From: an uncultured Collinsella sp.
GTDB lineage: Bacteria; Actinomycetota; Coriobacteriia; Coriobacteriales; Coriobacteriaceae
Reading direction: 5' to 3'
Assembly: GCA_900540895.1 (NCBI GenBank)
Contig: UQHV01000009.1
Location: forward strand, 1-64,000
DNA: 64,000 nucleotides
The stretch's first letter is position 1. The number at the start of each line of letters is the position of its first letter. The notes beneath the pieces were generated by a model, which saw only the letters and a program-made list of their open reading frames with translations, searched no databases and was not told where the DNA came from. The translations under genes and the position numbers were made by a program. Shown one piece after another: positions 34,022 through 42,500 of the stretch.

Positions 34022-36787
34022 ATGGACCAAGATCGCCAAAACAGCCAGCGCCGCGACGCGCAGAACGCGGAGTGCGAGCAGGATTTTACGACCTACCGCA
34101 CTGCTCAAAGCTCAAACGATATGGTGCCGACGGTATTTCGCCGTGGCATCTACCGCACAATCCGCGGCAGTCTTAAGCGCTTCTTGTCCATCGTGGTCAT
34201 CACCGCGCTCGGCGTGAGTGTGATGTGCGGCCTTAAGGCGGGCTGCGAGGATTTGTGCGATTCGGTCGACGCCTATTTTGACCAGCAGAATGTCTATGAC
34301 ATTAACGTGCAGTCGACCTGTGGCCTTACGCGCGACGATCTCACGGCTATCCAAGAGATCGACGGCGTCGAGACGGCCGAGGGTATCTACACCGAGACCG
34401 CCTACACCGCCGTGGGCACAACGCGCGAGCGCGTGGTCGTGCAAAGTCTCTCCAAGGAGAACATCGATCAGCCAGTGCTCGTGAACGGCGATTTGCCCGA
34501 GAGCGCCGATGAGGTGGCGGTAACTTCGAAGTTCCTGAAGGCTTCGGGCAAAAAGCTCGGCGATACCGTGAGTTTTGCCGCCAATGACGCGAGCTCGTCG
34601 AACCAAAGCGCCAAGGATCAGTTTGCCGCGGGCGATTACACCATTACGGCCGAGGTCCTCGACCCCACTGATGTGAGCTCCGACTCGACAGTCAACGCCT
34701 TCCGTGCCGCTTCGGCTGCGGACTATAAGTTCTATGTGAGCGAGGATGCCGCGACATCATCGTCCTACTCCGCGGTCCACGTGATCGTCGAGGGAGCCAA
34801 GAGCCTCAACTCCTACTCGGATGCCTACACGGCAAAGATCAATGAGGTCAAGGGCAATATCGAGAAGATCCGCGAGGAGCGTGAAAAGGCGCGCGTCCAG
34901 GAGCTGACGGTTGACACGCCGGCAAGCTTGGATGCGGCTGAGCGCCAGGCCGCCATGCTCTTTGGGATTGAGCAGGATAGCATCAACCGCATGGCCGAGG
35001 GCAGCGAGGAGCGCGTCCAAGCTCAGGCCGAGTTGGACCAGCGCCGCGCCGCCGCCGATCAGCAATTCGCCGATGCCCGCGCCGAGCTTTCCAATCTGGG
35101 TGAATGCACTTGGTACATTCAGGACCGCGGTAACATCGCAAGCTACTCGAGCGTGGAAAGCGATAGCTCGTCAATTGAGGCCATCGCCACGGTGTTCCCG
35201 TTTATCTTCTTTATCGTCGCCGTGCTCATCAGCCTCACCACCGCCACGCGCATGGTCGAGGAGGAGCGCACGCTTATTGGCCTGTACAAGGCGCTTGGCT
35301 ATTCACGCGAGCGCATCCTGTCCAAATACGTGGACTATGCGCTGTGGGCATGTCTGATCGGCGGCGTGCTCGGCAACATCATCGGCTTTGTGGGCCTGCC
35401 ACTGTTCTTGTTTACGGTGTTCGACGACATGTACTCGCTGCCCCAGATGCTGCTTTCGTACGATATCGTGTCTTCACTCGTGTCGGTGGCGCTGTTTGCC
35501 GTGGGCGTGGTGGGCGCTACGATTATCGCCTGCCGCCACGAGATGGCCGAGACCCCAGCCTCGCTCATGCGTCCCAAGGCCCCGCGCGCCGGCTCGCGCA
35601 TTCTGCTCGAGCATATCGGCTTTATCTGGCGCCGCATGGGCTTCTTAAACAAGGTCGCTGCACGCAACCTATTCCGCTACAAAAAGCGCGCCTTTATGAC
35701 CATCTTCGGTATCGCGGGCTGTACGGCGCTCGTGATCTGCGGCATGGGCATCCGTGACACGTCGGTGGCGCTTTCGCCCAAACAGTACGGGCATATCACG
35801 CGCTACGACCTGCTGGCGGTCGCCAATCCCGACGACTTTACTCAGACGTGCGCGGCATTGGATGAGCGCAGCGCGGCCAATGATTCCAACGTGACCGCGA
35901 CCTCGACCCTGCCGATTATGACCGACAACGTCACCTTTACGTTTGGCGGCAAGAGCGAGACCGTGCAGCTGATCGTGGTGCCCGATGACCGCACGGGTGA
36001 CTTGGGCAATTACGTTCGCCTTGAGGATGAGTCCAAAGAGCCGCTGTCTTTGCGTGACGGAGATGTGTATCTGAGCAAGAGTTCACAGCTGGTGCTGGGG
36101 ATTCAGCCGGGCGATACAGCACACGTCCAGGATTCGTCGCTCAACGTTGCCAAGGTCAAAGTCAGCGACATTTCGCTCAACTATCTGGGCAACACGCTTT
36201 ATATGACTCAGGGCACCTATGAGCGCGCGTTCGGTCGAAGCGCACGCCTTAACGGCGTCTTTGTGCTGCTTAAGGGTTCGTCGGCCGACCAGATTGCGTT
36301 TAGCAAGAATCTTAAGAGTGACGGCTGGCTCACGATTTCGAGTACGGCCGAGCATTGGGAAAACTATGAGGCGAACTTTACGATTATCAATTCGGTCGTG
36401 GTGCTCGTGACCTTTATGGCAGCGTGTCTGTCGTTTGTGGTGGTGTTTACGCTGTCCAACACCAACATCTCCGAGCGCGAACGCGAGCTGGCGACCATCA
36501 AGGTGCTGGGCTTCCGCCGTGGTGAGGTGCACCATTACGTCAACAAGGAGACGTTGATTCTCACGGCGATTGGCGCCGCTCTGGGCGTGCCGCTAGGCGG
36601 CTTGCTGGCCGAGAGCTTTACCTACATTTTGCAGATGCCGTCGCTGTACTTTGACGTCGAGGTCGAGCCGCTAAGCTACGTGCTCGCCGTGGTGCTTTCC
36701 TTTGGCTTTACGTTTATCGTCAATCTCGCCACCAATCGTACCCTCAACAAGATCGACATGGTCGGCGCCCTCAAGAGTGCCGAGTAA
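34022..36787 (+). CDS. Large FtsX-domain ABC transporter permease
   Basis: This 921-residue membrane protein has one N-terminal helix (after residue ~40) and a large extracytoplasmic domain (about 80-380) that includes a coiled-coil-like Glu/Arg/Gln-rich segment. It then has a first FtsX domain of three helices (about 390-500), another helix near 560, a second extracytoplasmic domain, and a final FtsX domain (about 795-915). This two-FtsX layout is seen in mechanotransmission-type exporters and cell-envelope transporters of Actinobacteria. It works with the preceding ATPase. ATG 34022 is chosen; a GTG at 34010 overlapping the upstream stop is possible. Confidence 0.9.
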   Translation: MDQDRQNSQRRDAQNAECEQDFTTYRTAQSSNDMVPTVFRRGIYRTIRGSLKRFLSIVVITALGVSVMCGLKAGCEDLCDSVDAYFDQQNVYDINVQSTCGLTRDDLTAIQEIDGVETAEGIYTETAYTAVGTTRERVVVQSLSKENIDQPVLVNGDLPESADEVAVTSKFLKASGKKLGDTVSFAANDASSSNQSAKDQFAAGDYTITAEVLDPTDVSSDSTVNAFRAASAADYKFYVSEDAATSSSYSAVHVIVEGAKSLNSYSDAYTAKINEVKGNIEKIREEREKARVQELTVDTPASLDAAERQAAMLFGIEQDSINRMAEGSEERVQAQAELDQRRAAADQQFADARAELSNLGECTWYIQDRGNIASYSSVESDSSSIEAIATVFPFIFFIVAVLISLTTATRMVEEERTLIGLYKALGYSRERILSKYVDYALWACLIGGVLGNIIGFVGLPLFLFTVFDDMYSLPQMLLSYDIVSSLVSVALFAVGVVGATIIACRHEMAETPASLMRPKAPRAGSRILLEHIGFIWRRMGFLNKVAARNLFRYKKRAFMTIFGIAGCTALVICGMGIRDTSVALSPKQYGHITRYDLLAVANPDDFTQTCAALDERSAANDSNVTATSTLPIMTDNVTFTFGGKSETVQLIVVPDDRTGDLGNYVRLEDESKEPLSLRDGDVYLSKSSQLVLGIQPGDTAHVQDSSLNVAKVKVSDISLNYLGNTLYMTQGTYERAFGRSARLNGVFVLLKGSSADQIAFSKNLKSDGWLTISSTAEHWENYEANFTIINSVVVLVTFMAACLSFVVVFTLSNTNISERERELATIKVLGFRRGEVHHYVNKETLILTAIGAALGVPLGGLLAESFTYILQMPSLYFDVEVEPLSYVLAVVLSFGFTFIVNLATNRTLNKIDMVGALKSAE

Positions 36788-36848
36788 CCTGTCCTGGGAT
36801 CCAAGTTCTAGCGAACTGCCGACACGCCCGCAGCAGCGTTTTTGCATA

Positions 36849-36892
36849 AACCGCTCCGCCAAATGCATACTTTGACGGGGCGGTTGCTTTTT
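36849..36892 (+). terminator. Intrinsic terminator after the permease gene
   Basis: AACCGCTCCG (36849-36858) pairs with CGGGGCGGTT (36876-36885), followed by GCTTTTTG. A canonical stem and T-run. Confidence 0.8.
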
Positions 36893-36912
36893 GCCCACGG
36901 GTACCCCCGGGG

Positions 36913-37124
36913 GCGGCGTGCAAATTCCGGAGTATTCAGCATCTCGGAGCCCGCGGGCGCGGGAATGGGAGTGCAAAACCGCGCCGAAAGCCTTGATTCT
37001 GAGCCCCCGGTGCCTCGAGGACCGATCATTTTTTACAGGATGCGGCCCATAGTGCCTGCCTTTCGCCCAAAATCCAGTATGCAGGTGCCTTCGGCTGCTG
37101 AATACTCCCAAAAATGCACGCCGC
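36913..37124. repeat. Long interrupted inverted repeat (212 bp)
   Basis: GCGGCGTGCA (36913-36922) pairs with TGCACGCCGC (37115-37124). GGAGTATTCAGCA (36929-36941) pairs with TGCTGAATACTCC (37096-37108). The interior is GC-rich and gene-free. Between it and the phosphofructokinase gene lies family I copy D; together they fill a ~540-bp gap with no credible gene. Confidence 0.7.
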
Positions 37125-37184
37125 ATCCCACCCTAGGCACCCGCAGCAAGAAGACGAATAGCCTCAGCCTCCTCAGTTGCCGCA

Positions 37185-37305
37185 GGAGACCCCAGGGCTT
37201 ACCTCCCAAATCTTTCCGCAGGACGGAAGGACCCCGCCGCGCGAAGCGCACGGCGGGGTCCTGACATGTCCGAGGACGATTTGGGAGGTAAGCCCTGGGG
37301 CCTCC
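37185..37305 (-). repeat. Nested palindromic element, copy D (family I)
   Basis: The outer stem is 37185-37211 with 37279-37305 (one mismatch). Internal motifs are TTCCGCAGGACG and CATGTCCGAGGACG. The inner GGACCCCGCCG-type stem is capped by GCGCGAAGCGC. Same orientation as copy B; it ends 24 bp from the phosphofructokinase stop. Confidence 0.85.
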
Positions 37306-37328
37306 GATGAGAGCGGTTCCAGCCGAGG

Positions 37329-38408
37329 CTATTCGTCGCCGAAGCTGATGCCCAACGCCTTGGCCTCGCGCACCAGATCGCTCTGGGGGTCGACATACTT
37401 GAGCTTGCCGGCAACATCCTCGAGCGGCATGTGACACATCTTGCCGTCACGCAGGGCAATCATGTAGCCAAACTCGCCGCGCAGGCAGCCAAGCGCGGCC
37501 TCGACGCCGCACTGGGTCGCAAAGATGCGGTCCTGAGCGTCGGGCTGGCCGCCGCGCTGCGTGTGACCGGGGATAGCGACACGGGTCTCGCGACCGGTCT
37601 TGGCCTCGATCTCCTTGGCGATGTCGTAGACGATCGACGGGCTCGTGCGCTCGGCGAGCTTCTTCTTGTACTCCTTCTTGGACAGCGCCGCGTCCTCCTT
37701 AGAGATGGCGCCCTCGGCGACGGCCACGATGGTAAAGCGGCTGCCGGTCTCCATGCGATGCTCGATGGTCTTGATGACCTGGTCCATGTCGTAGGGGATC
37801 TCGGGAATCAGGATGACGTCCGCACCGCCCGCGACACCGGCGTACAGCGGGATCCAGCCAACCTTGTGGCCCATGATCTCGATAACGAACACGCGGCCGT
37901 GACTCGAGGCGGTGGTGTGGATGTCGTCGATGCACTTGGTGGCGACGTCGATGGCGCTCGTAAAGCCAAACGTCATCTCGGTGCCCCAGGTGTCGTTATC
38001 GATGGTCTTGGGCAGGGCGATAACGTTGAGGCCCTCTTCGCGCAGGCGGTTGGCGGTCTTGGTGGAGCCGTTGCCACCCAGCATAAACAGGCAGTCGAGC
38101 TGCAGCTTATGATAGGTGTGGACCATCGCGGGCACCTTCTCGACGCCGTCGGCCTCGGGAATGTTCAGGCGCTTGAACGGCGTGCGGCTCGTGCCCAAAA
38201 TGGTGCCGCCGCGGGTGAGGATGCCGCTAAAATCGGCGGGCGTCATGACGCGGAATCTGCTGTAGATAAGGCCCTGGTAGCCGTCCTCAAAACCGTAGAT
38301 CTCGATAGGCTCTTCGCTATTGGTCATGAGCGTTTTGACGATGCCGCGCATGGTGGCGTTGAGCGCCTGGCAGTCGCCGCCACTGGTAAGAAGACCGATT
38401 CTAAGCAT
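37329..38408 (-). CDS. pfkA: 6-phosphofructokinase (GGDCQ / PKTIDND type)
   Basis: This 359-residue phosphofructokinase has TSGGDCQALN near the N-terminus, GGNGSTKTA (Gly113, equivalent to E. coli Gly104) and PKTIDND (Lys134, equivalent to position 124). A Lys at the second position is usual in pyrophosphate-dependent enzymes, whereas Gly at the first is the ATP-type residue. The combination occurs in some ATP-dependent long-clade enzymes, so the phosphoryl donor is not certain. It phosphorylates fructose-6-phosphate in glycolysis. AAGGACTCATC precedes ATG 38408. Confidence 0.92.
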   Translation of the reverse strand: MLRIGLLTSGGDCQALNATMRGIVKTLMTNSEEPIEIYGFEDGYQGLIYSRFRVMTPADFSGILTRGGTILGTSRTPFKRLNIPEADGVEKVPAMVHTYHKLQLDCLFMLGGNGSTKTANRLREEGLNVIALPKTIDNDTWGTEMTFGFTSAIDVATKCIDDIHTTASSHGRVFVIEIMGHKVGWIPLYAGVAGGADVILIPEIPYDMDQVIKTIEHRMETGSRFTIVAVAEGAISKEDAALSKKEYKKKLAERTSPSIVYDIAKEIEAKTGRETRVAIPGHTQRGGQPDAQDRIFATQCGVEAALGCLRGEFGYMIALRDGKMCHMPLEDVAGKLKYVDPQSDLVREAKALGISFGDE

Positions 38409-38446
38409 GATGAGTCCTTCCGGGCAAGTTATAACATGCGCATAAG

Positions 38447-38479
38447 TTTACCCCCGCACACTGTTGATACGGGGGTAAA
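38447..38479. terminator. Strong hairpin between hydrolase and pfkA
   Basis: TTTACCCCCG (38447-38456) pairs perfectly with CGGGGGTAAA (38470-38479). It can end the minus-strand hydrolase transcript before the pfkA promoter. Confidence 0.65.
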
Positions 38480-38548
38480 ACGTGTTAGCTCAAGCGTATG
38501 GAAATGTAAGCAACGTCAGGCGAGCGTAAGGACGACGGTGCCAGCTCC

Positions 38549-39634
38549 TTACAGCGCGAAGGCGTCGACGTCGCCCCAGTGGCGGCGCAGCGTGATGGCG
38601 GCAGCGGGCTCGGTATTGTCAAAGACGACCGACCATTGCGTATTGCTGGTGATGTCTTCCGGATTGGGCTCTTGCGCTGCAGCGCGTAGGGCCTTCCAAG
38701 CGACTGCCTCGTCTTGGGCGCCGGCATGGGCGTCAAGGACATCGGCGATGGCGACGGCGCGTTCCTTGCCATGGCCAAGCTCGCCATTCTTTTGGTTGGG
38801 CAGCACTTCGTCGCCATAGCAGGCGTAGAAGTTCGTAACCTGGCGTACAGGGGTCGCTTTGAAAGCGCGGTCCGGATCGCGCGGATCCCACTCTACTACG
38901 CGCGCGTCACCGGAGGCGTCGTTGATAAAGAAGTGGTAATCGCGTCCTGCCATGGCGTGCATGTCGTAGGCAGAAAGCAGGTCTACGGCCTCCTGTGTGG
39001 TAGCCGCGCGGTCGAGCACAAGGCGGATGGTGAGCGAAGTGTTGATGACGGGGCGTTGCGTGTCCTGGTCACAGGGCTTGGAATCCAGAGTGAGTACGGC
39101 AATGGACACGCCGCATTCGTTAACACCGTCGAGCTGGGCAAACGGGCCCATGAGCGCGGCGGCGCGTCCGGCGACGGAGTCAAGCGGAGTATTATCGCCC
39201 AGGTTGTTAAGGGCCGCAAAGCCGATGGAGGCATAGCCGTCGCGCGGGTGATTGCGCACCAGCAGCGCCGAGGTGTCGTCCTTAAAGTCGTAATTGCGAC
39301 CGGTGCGCACGCGGCCTTCGGCATCTACGGCGACAAAAGCGCTGCAGGCAAACTGGGGCGCCTGGACATGTGCCGGCACGCCGGGCAGCACCTGCGCCAC
39401 CACGGCATCGATGTAGGCCTGGTCGTCGTGCACGCCGGCGGCGATGATGCGGTCGAGGTCGTAGTCGTAAGCGATGTCGATTGCGTACAGGTCATAGCCA
39501 TCCGCGTAGCCGGTCAAGCGTTTGAGCGACGCGGCGGACTTGATTTGCTTGCGGTAAACGATGCCGGCGGCAGCGGCAAGGCCGACGGCGACTCCCGCGA
39601 CACCGCAGGCGATGGCAATGTTACGTGGCTTCAT
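38549..39634 (-). CDS. Membrane-anchored Ntn hydrolase of the choloylglycine hydrolase/acyltransferase type
   Basis: This 361-residue protein has an N-terminal hydrophobic helix (about 7-27), a ~70-residue stalk, and then a domain beginning CSAFVAVDAEGRVRTGRNYDF at Cys97. That Cys followed by GRNYDF is the nucleophile-and-strand pattern of linear amide C-N hydrolases (bile salt hydrolase, penicillin V acylase, acyl-CoA:6-APA acyltransferase). Later family-like blocks are DGVNECGVSIAVL and NTQWSVVFDN. If the Cys must be N-terminal, the protein must be cleaved after Ala96. Substrate unknown; bile salts or N-acyl amino acids are plausible. Confidence 0.8.
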   Translation of the reverse strand: MKPRNIAIACGVAGVAVGLAAAAGIVYRKQIKSAASLKRLTGYADGYDLYAIDIAYDYDLDRIIAAGVHDDQAYIDAVVAQVLPGVPAHVQAPQFACSAFVAVDAEGRVRTGRNYDFKDDTSALLVRNHPRDGYASIGFAALNNLGDNTPLDSVAGRAAALMGPFAQLDGVNECGVSIAVLTLDSKPCDQDTQRPVINTSLTIRLVLDRAATTQEAVDLLSAYDMHAMAGRDYHFFINDASGDARVVEWDPRDPDRAFKATPVRQVTNFYACYGDEVLPNQKNGELGHGKERAVAIADVLDAHAGAQDEAVAWKALRAAAQEPNPEDITSNTQWSVVFDNTEPAAAITLRRHWGDVDAFAL

Positions 39635-39795
39635 GACGGCTCCTCTCGTCCTGTTAGCGCAATTGTCGCAAAAGGAGCGCGGGCATGATGGCTCAACTTG
39701 GTGAGCGGCGCGGAATTAAGCACGGAATGAAGAGTGCGGCGCTGGCGTGGCGGGGTATGCTGGAGGGGACCATCAACCCAGCGAAAGGGGAGAGC

Positions 39796-41181
39796 ATGAC
39801 GGATCAGGAAACGCCCGAGCGCGTGCACGTGACGGCTGACGATATCGAGGCCGCCAACGACCTTGTCGACTTTATCGAGGCATGCCCCAGCATGTTCCAT
39901 ACGGCGGCGACCATTATGGCCGAGCTCGACGAGGCGGGCTTTACCTACCTGCCCGAGAATGCGGCGTGGGACATCGAGCCGGGCGGGCGTTATTACACGC
40001 AGCGCAACACCTCGAGCGTTATCGCCTTTAAGGTGGGCGAGGACCTGGCCGCGACGTGGGGCGAGGACGGCGTTGCCGGTGACTATCATTTTCAGCTCAC
40101 GGCGTCGCACAGCGATTCGCCGACGTTTAAGGTCAAGGCCGTGCCCGAGCTTGACGGCGCGGGCGAAACGCTGCGCCTGAACACCGAGGCCTACGGCGGC
40201 ATGATCGACTACACCTGGTTCGATCGCCCGCTGGCGCTCGCGGGCCGCGTGCTGGTGCGCGAGGGCGACCGTATTGAGAGCCGTCTGCTTGCCACCGAGC
40301 GCGAGGTCGCTATTATCCCGAGCCTTGCCATCCACATGAACCGCGGCGTTAACGAGGGCTTTGCGCCCAACCGCGCCGTCGACCTTTGCCCGCTCATCAG
40401 CGCCGGCGAGCTTAAGCAGGGCGACTTTGATGCTCTGATCGCCGACGAGCTGGACGTTGAGCCCGAGCAAATCTTGGGTCGCGACCTGTTCCTGGTCAAT
40501 CGTCAGGATGCGCGCATTTGGGGCTGGGCCGACGAGTTTATCTCGACGCCCAAGCTTGATGACCTGGCCTGCGCCTACACCTCGCTGCAGGCATTTTTGG
40601 GTGCCGAGAACGCGCGCGACGTCTCGGTCTTCTGCTGCTTCGATAACGAGGAGGTTGGTTCCGAGACCAAGCAGGGCGCCATGTCGACGTTCTTGGCCGA
40701 CGCGCTGCGCCGCATCAACGGATCGCTGGGCTTTGACGACGAGTCGTATCATCGCGCCCTTGCCGCATCGATGCTCGTGAGCTGCGACAACGCGCATGCC
40801 GTGCACCCCAACCACGCCGAGAAGTGCGATGCGCGCAACCAGGTTGTGCTCAACGGCGGCATCGTCATCAAGGAAGCCGCCAACCAGCACTACTGCACCG
40901 ATGCCTTTAGCCGCGCGGTGTTCCAGGCTATCTGCGATGACGCCGATGTGCCCACGCAGGCCTTCGCCAACAAGAGCGATATGGCCGGCGGCTCCACGCT
41001 CGGTAACCTGTCCAATATGCAGGCGAGCATGCATGCCGTGGACGTGGGCCTGCCGCAGCTGGCCATGCACTCAAGCTACGAGACCGGCGGCGTGCGCGAC
41101 GTGATGTACGCCATCCGCGCCCTCACGGCCTTCTACGAGCGCAACCTAACCATCAACGGCGCCGAAAGTGTGGAACTCTAA
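39796..41181 (+). CDS. apeB: M18-family aspartyl aminopeptidase
   Basis: This 461-residue metallopeptidase of family M18 has a metal ligand in TASHSDSPTFKVK, the FDNEEVGSET motif with the catalytic and metal-binding Glu pair, the DNAHAVHPNH motif, and a C-terminal AMHSSYETGG with the last His ligand. It removes N-terminal acidic or neutral residues in the cytoplasm. ATG 39796 follows AAAGGGGAGAGC; the upstream in-frame region (from 39685) is not family-like. It is divergent from the Ntn hydrolase gene. Confidence 0.93.
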   Translation: MTDQETPERVHVTADDIEAANDLVDFIEACPSMFHTAATIMAELDEAGFTYLPENAAWDIEPGGRYYTQRNTSSVIAFKVGEDLAATWGEDGVAGDYHFQLTASHSDSPTFKVKAVPELDGAGETLRLNTEAYGGMIDYTWFDRPLALAGRVLVREGDRIESRLLATEREVAIIPSLAIHMNRGVNEGFAPNRAVDLCPLISAGELKQGDFDALIADELDVEPEQILGRDLFLVNRQDARIWGWADEFISTPKLDDLACAYTSLQAFLGAENARDVSVFCCFDNEEVGSETKQGAMSTFLADALRRINGSLGFDDESYHRALAASMLVSCDNAHAVHPNHAEKCDARNQVVLNGGIVIKEAANQHYCTDAFSRAVFQAICDDADVPTQAFANKSDMAGGSTLGNLSNMQASMHAVDVGLPQLAMHSSYETGGVRDVMYAIRALTAFYERNLTINGAESVEL

Positions 41182-41183
41182 AA

Positions 41184-41216
41184 TCTGCCAAAAAGGGACA
41201 GGTTTACTTTGGCAGG
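41184..41216 (+). repeat. GGGACAG-loop hairpin, copy 3 (family III)
   Basis: CTGCCAAA (41185-41192) pairs with TTTGGCAG (41208-41215). The loop contains AAGGGACAGGTTTAC. It lies immediately after the aminopeptidase stop. Confidence 0.65.
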
Positions 41217-41301
41217 TTTTATTTGGGCAAATGCCGCAATGCCAACAGCTGGACAGAATTGTTATAACACCGCAGGTTGAGCAAACGTCAGCGAGCGATG
41301 T

Positions 41302-41387
41302 CCAGAGCGAACAAGTTGGCATGAAAAAGGCAAGGCATAGACCTTCTGGTCATGCCTCGCCTTTTGAATGACAAATTGTCGCTCTGG
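41302..41387. repeat. Two-tier inverted repeat between convergent genes
   Basis: The outer arm CCAGAGCGA (41302-41310) pairs with TCGCTCTGG (41379-41387). The inner arm AAAAGGCAAGGCAT (41325-41338) pairs with ATGCCTCGCCTTTT (41352-41365, one mismatch). The inner stem is flanked by A- and T-runs, so it can terminate in both directions. Confidence 0.7.
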
Positions 41388-41408
41388 GCGGCGCGCAGCG
41401 TCGACCGG

Positions 41409-41432
41409 TCCGCCGTTCGTTAGAACGGCGGA
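41409..41432 (-). terminator. Hairpin after dehydrogenase gene
   Basis: TCCGCCGTTC (41409-41418) pairs with GAACGGCGGA (41423-41432) around GTTA, directly after the minus-strand stop. Confidence 0.65.
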
Positions 41433-41435
41433 ACC

Positions 41436-42371
41436 CTAATGTTCGATCCAGCAGCGCAGGGTCTCGCCGGCCTGCAGGTGACGCAGATTCTCCGCGGCGA
41501 TGTCGATGACGTTGTTGAGCGTGGCGGCCAGGTGGAACCAGCCAGAGACGTGCGGCGTGATGAGCATGTTAGGCGCATCCCACAGAGGGCTTGTCTCAGG
41601 CAGCGGCTCGGGGTCGGTGACGTCGACCGCGGCGCCGGCGAGATGTCCCGACTCCAGGGCGGCAACCAAGTCGTCGGCGACCACAAGGTCGCCGCGGCCG
41701 CCGTTGGCAAAGAAAGCGCCCGGCTTCATCGTGGCGAAGAACTCGGCGTTCGCCAGGCCGCGGGTCTCGGGCGTGCTCGGCATGAAGGATGCGACGACGT
41801 CTGCCTCGGCCAGGCGCTCGGGCAGAGCGTCCATGCCGTCCATGTCCTCAAACACAATGGGGTAGACGAGTGGATGGCGCTTGATGCCGCGGACGTGCGC
41901 GCCCATGTTGCGGCAGAGCGTGGCAAAGTGGCCGCCAATGTCGCCCGCGCCCAGCACCAGCACGTTGGCATTTTTGAGCGAGGTAACCGGCCCCAAATCC
42001 TCCCAGCGATGCCCACGCTGCAGATCGTGATAGCCGGGCAGACGCTTCATCATGGAAAGGACCATGGCAAACATGTGCTCGCTTACGGCCTGGCCGTAGG
42101 CGCCCACCGAGCAAGACAGTTTGGCGTCGGCTGGCACGGTGCCGGCGGCAAGGTAGTCGTCATAGCCGGCGGTCTGCAATTGCAACAGCTGGAGATGCTC
42201 GCATGCCGTGAGCATGTCAGGGTCGATGTTGCCCAGGATCACGTCGGCATCGGCGACCTGTTCACGTGTGGCGGCGTCGGCGCTCGTGTAGATAAAGTCC
42301 TCGCCCGGAGCGCTCGACTCAAGAATTGCGCGATGGCGGTCGTTGACAGGCAACAAAACCAGGATGTTCAC
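41436..42371 (-). CDS. D-isomer-specific 2-hydroxyacid dehydrogenase
   Basis: This 311-residue protein has the Rossmann motif GAGDIGGHFA, the FANGGRGDLV block with its Arg, ALESGHLAGAAVDVTDPEPLPETSPLW containing the Glu, and PHVSGW with the catalytic His. The family reduces 2-keto acids with NAD(P)H; ghrA/ghrB-like hydroxypyruvate or related reductase activity is possible, but the substrate is not readable. The GTG start at 42371 follows AGAGGA. The frame extends to 42485 but the first part runs through repeat sequence and is not family-like. Confidence 0.88.
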   Translation of the reverse strand: MNILVLLPVNDRHRAILESSAPGEDFIYTSADAATREQVADADVILGNIDPDMLTACEHLQLLQLQTAGYDDYLAAGTVPADAKLSCSVGAYGQAVSEHMFAMVLSMMKRLPGYHDLQRGHRWEDLGPVTSLKNANVLVLGAGDIGGHFATLCRNMGAHVRGIKRHPLVYPIVFEDMDGMDALPERLAEADVVASFMPSTPETRGLANAEFFATMKPGAFFANGGRGDLVVADDLVAALESGHLAGAAVDVTDPEPLPETSPLWDAPNMLITPHVSGWFHLAATLNNVIDIAAENLRHLQAGETLRCWIEH

Positions 42372-42390
42372 AAGCAGTCCTCTCCGCTCA

Positions 42391-42425
42391 ACCTGCCAAA
42401 AGGGGACAGTTTTATTTTGGCATGT
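42391..42425 (+). repeat. GGGACAG-loop hairpin, copy 4 (family III)
   Basis: ACCTGCCAAAA (42391-42401) pairs with TTTTGGCATGT (42415-42425, one mismatch). The loop is GGGGACAGTTTTA. It lies just upstream of the dehydrogenase gene. Confidence 0.6.
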
Positions 42426-42451
42426 TTTATCAGGCAAAACGTTCAAATAAA

Positions 42452-42492
42452 ACGCCGGATGCAAGACGAGCGTGCCCGTCGGCATCCGGCGT
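42452..42492 (-). terminator. Intrinsic terminator after map
   Basis: ACGCCGGATGC (42452-42462) pairs with GCATCCGGCGT (42482-42492). On the minus strand it is followed by TTTATTTG. It lies right after the methionine aminopeptidase stop. Confidence 0.8.
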
Positions 42493-42500
42493 CCGCACGG

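Noticed and set aside
31182..36787. Classical BceRS-BceAB bacitracin-sensing module
   Set aside because: The kinase has a real extracytoplasmic domain and the permease is ~920 residues with two FtsX domains, unlike BceS and BceB.
36842..37264. Open frame of ~140 codons after the FtsX permease
   Set aside because: It is composed of repeat arms and a terminator stem; composition and lack of conserved motifs point to a chance frame.
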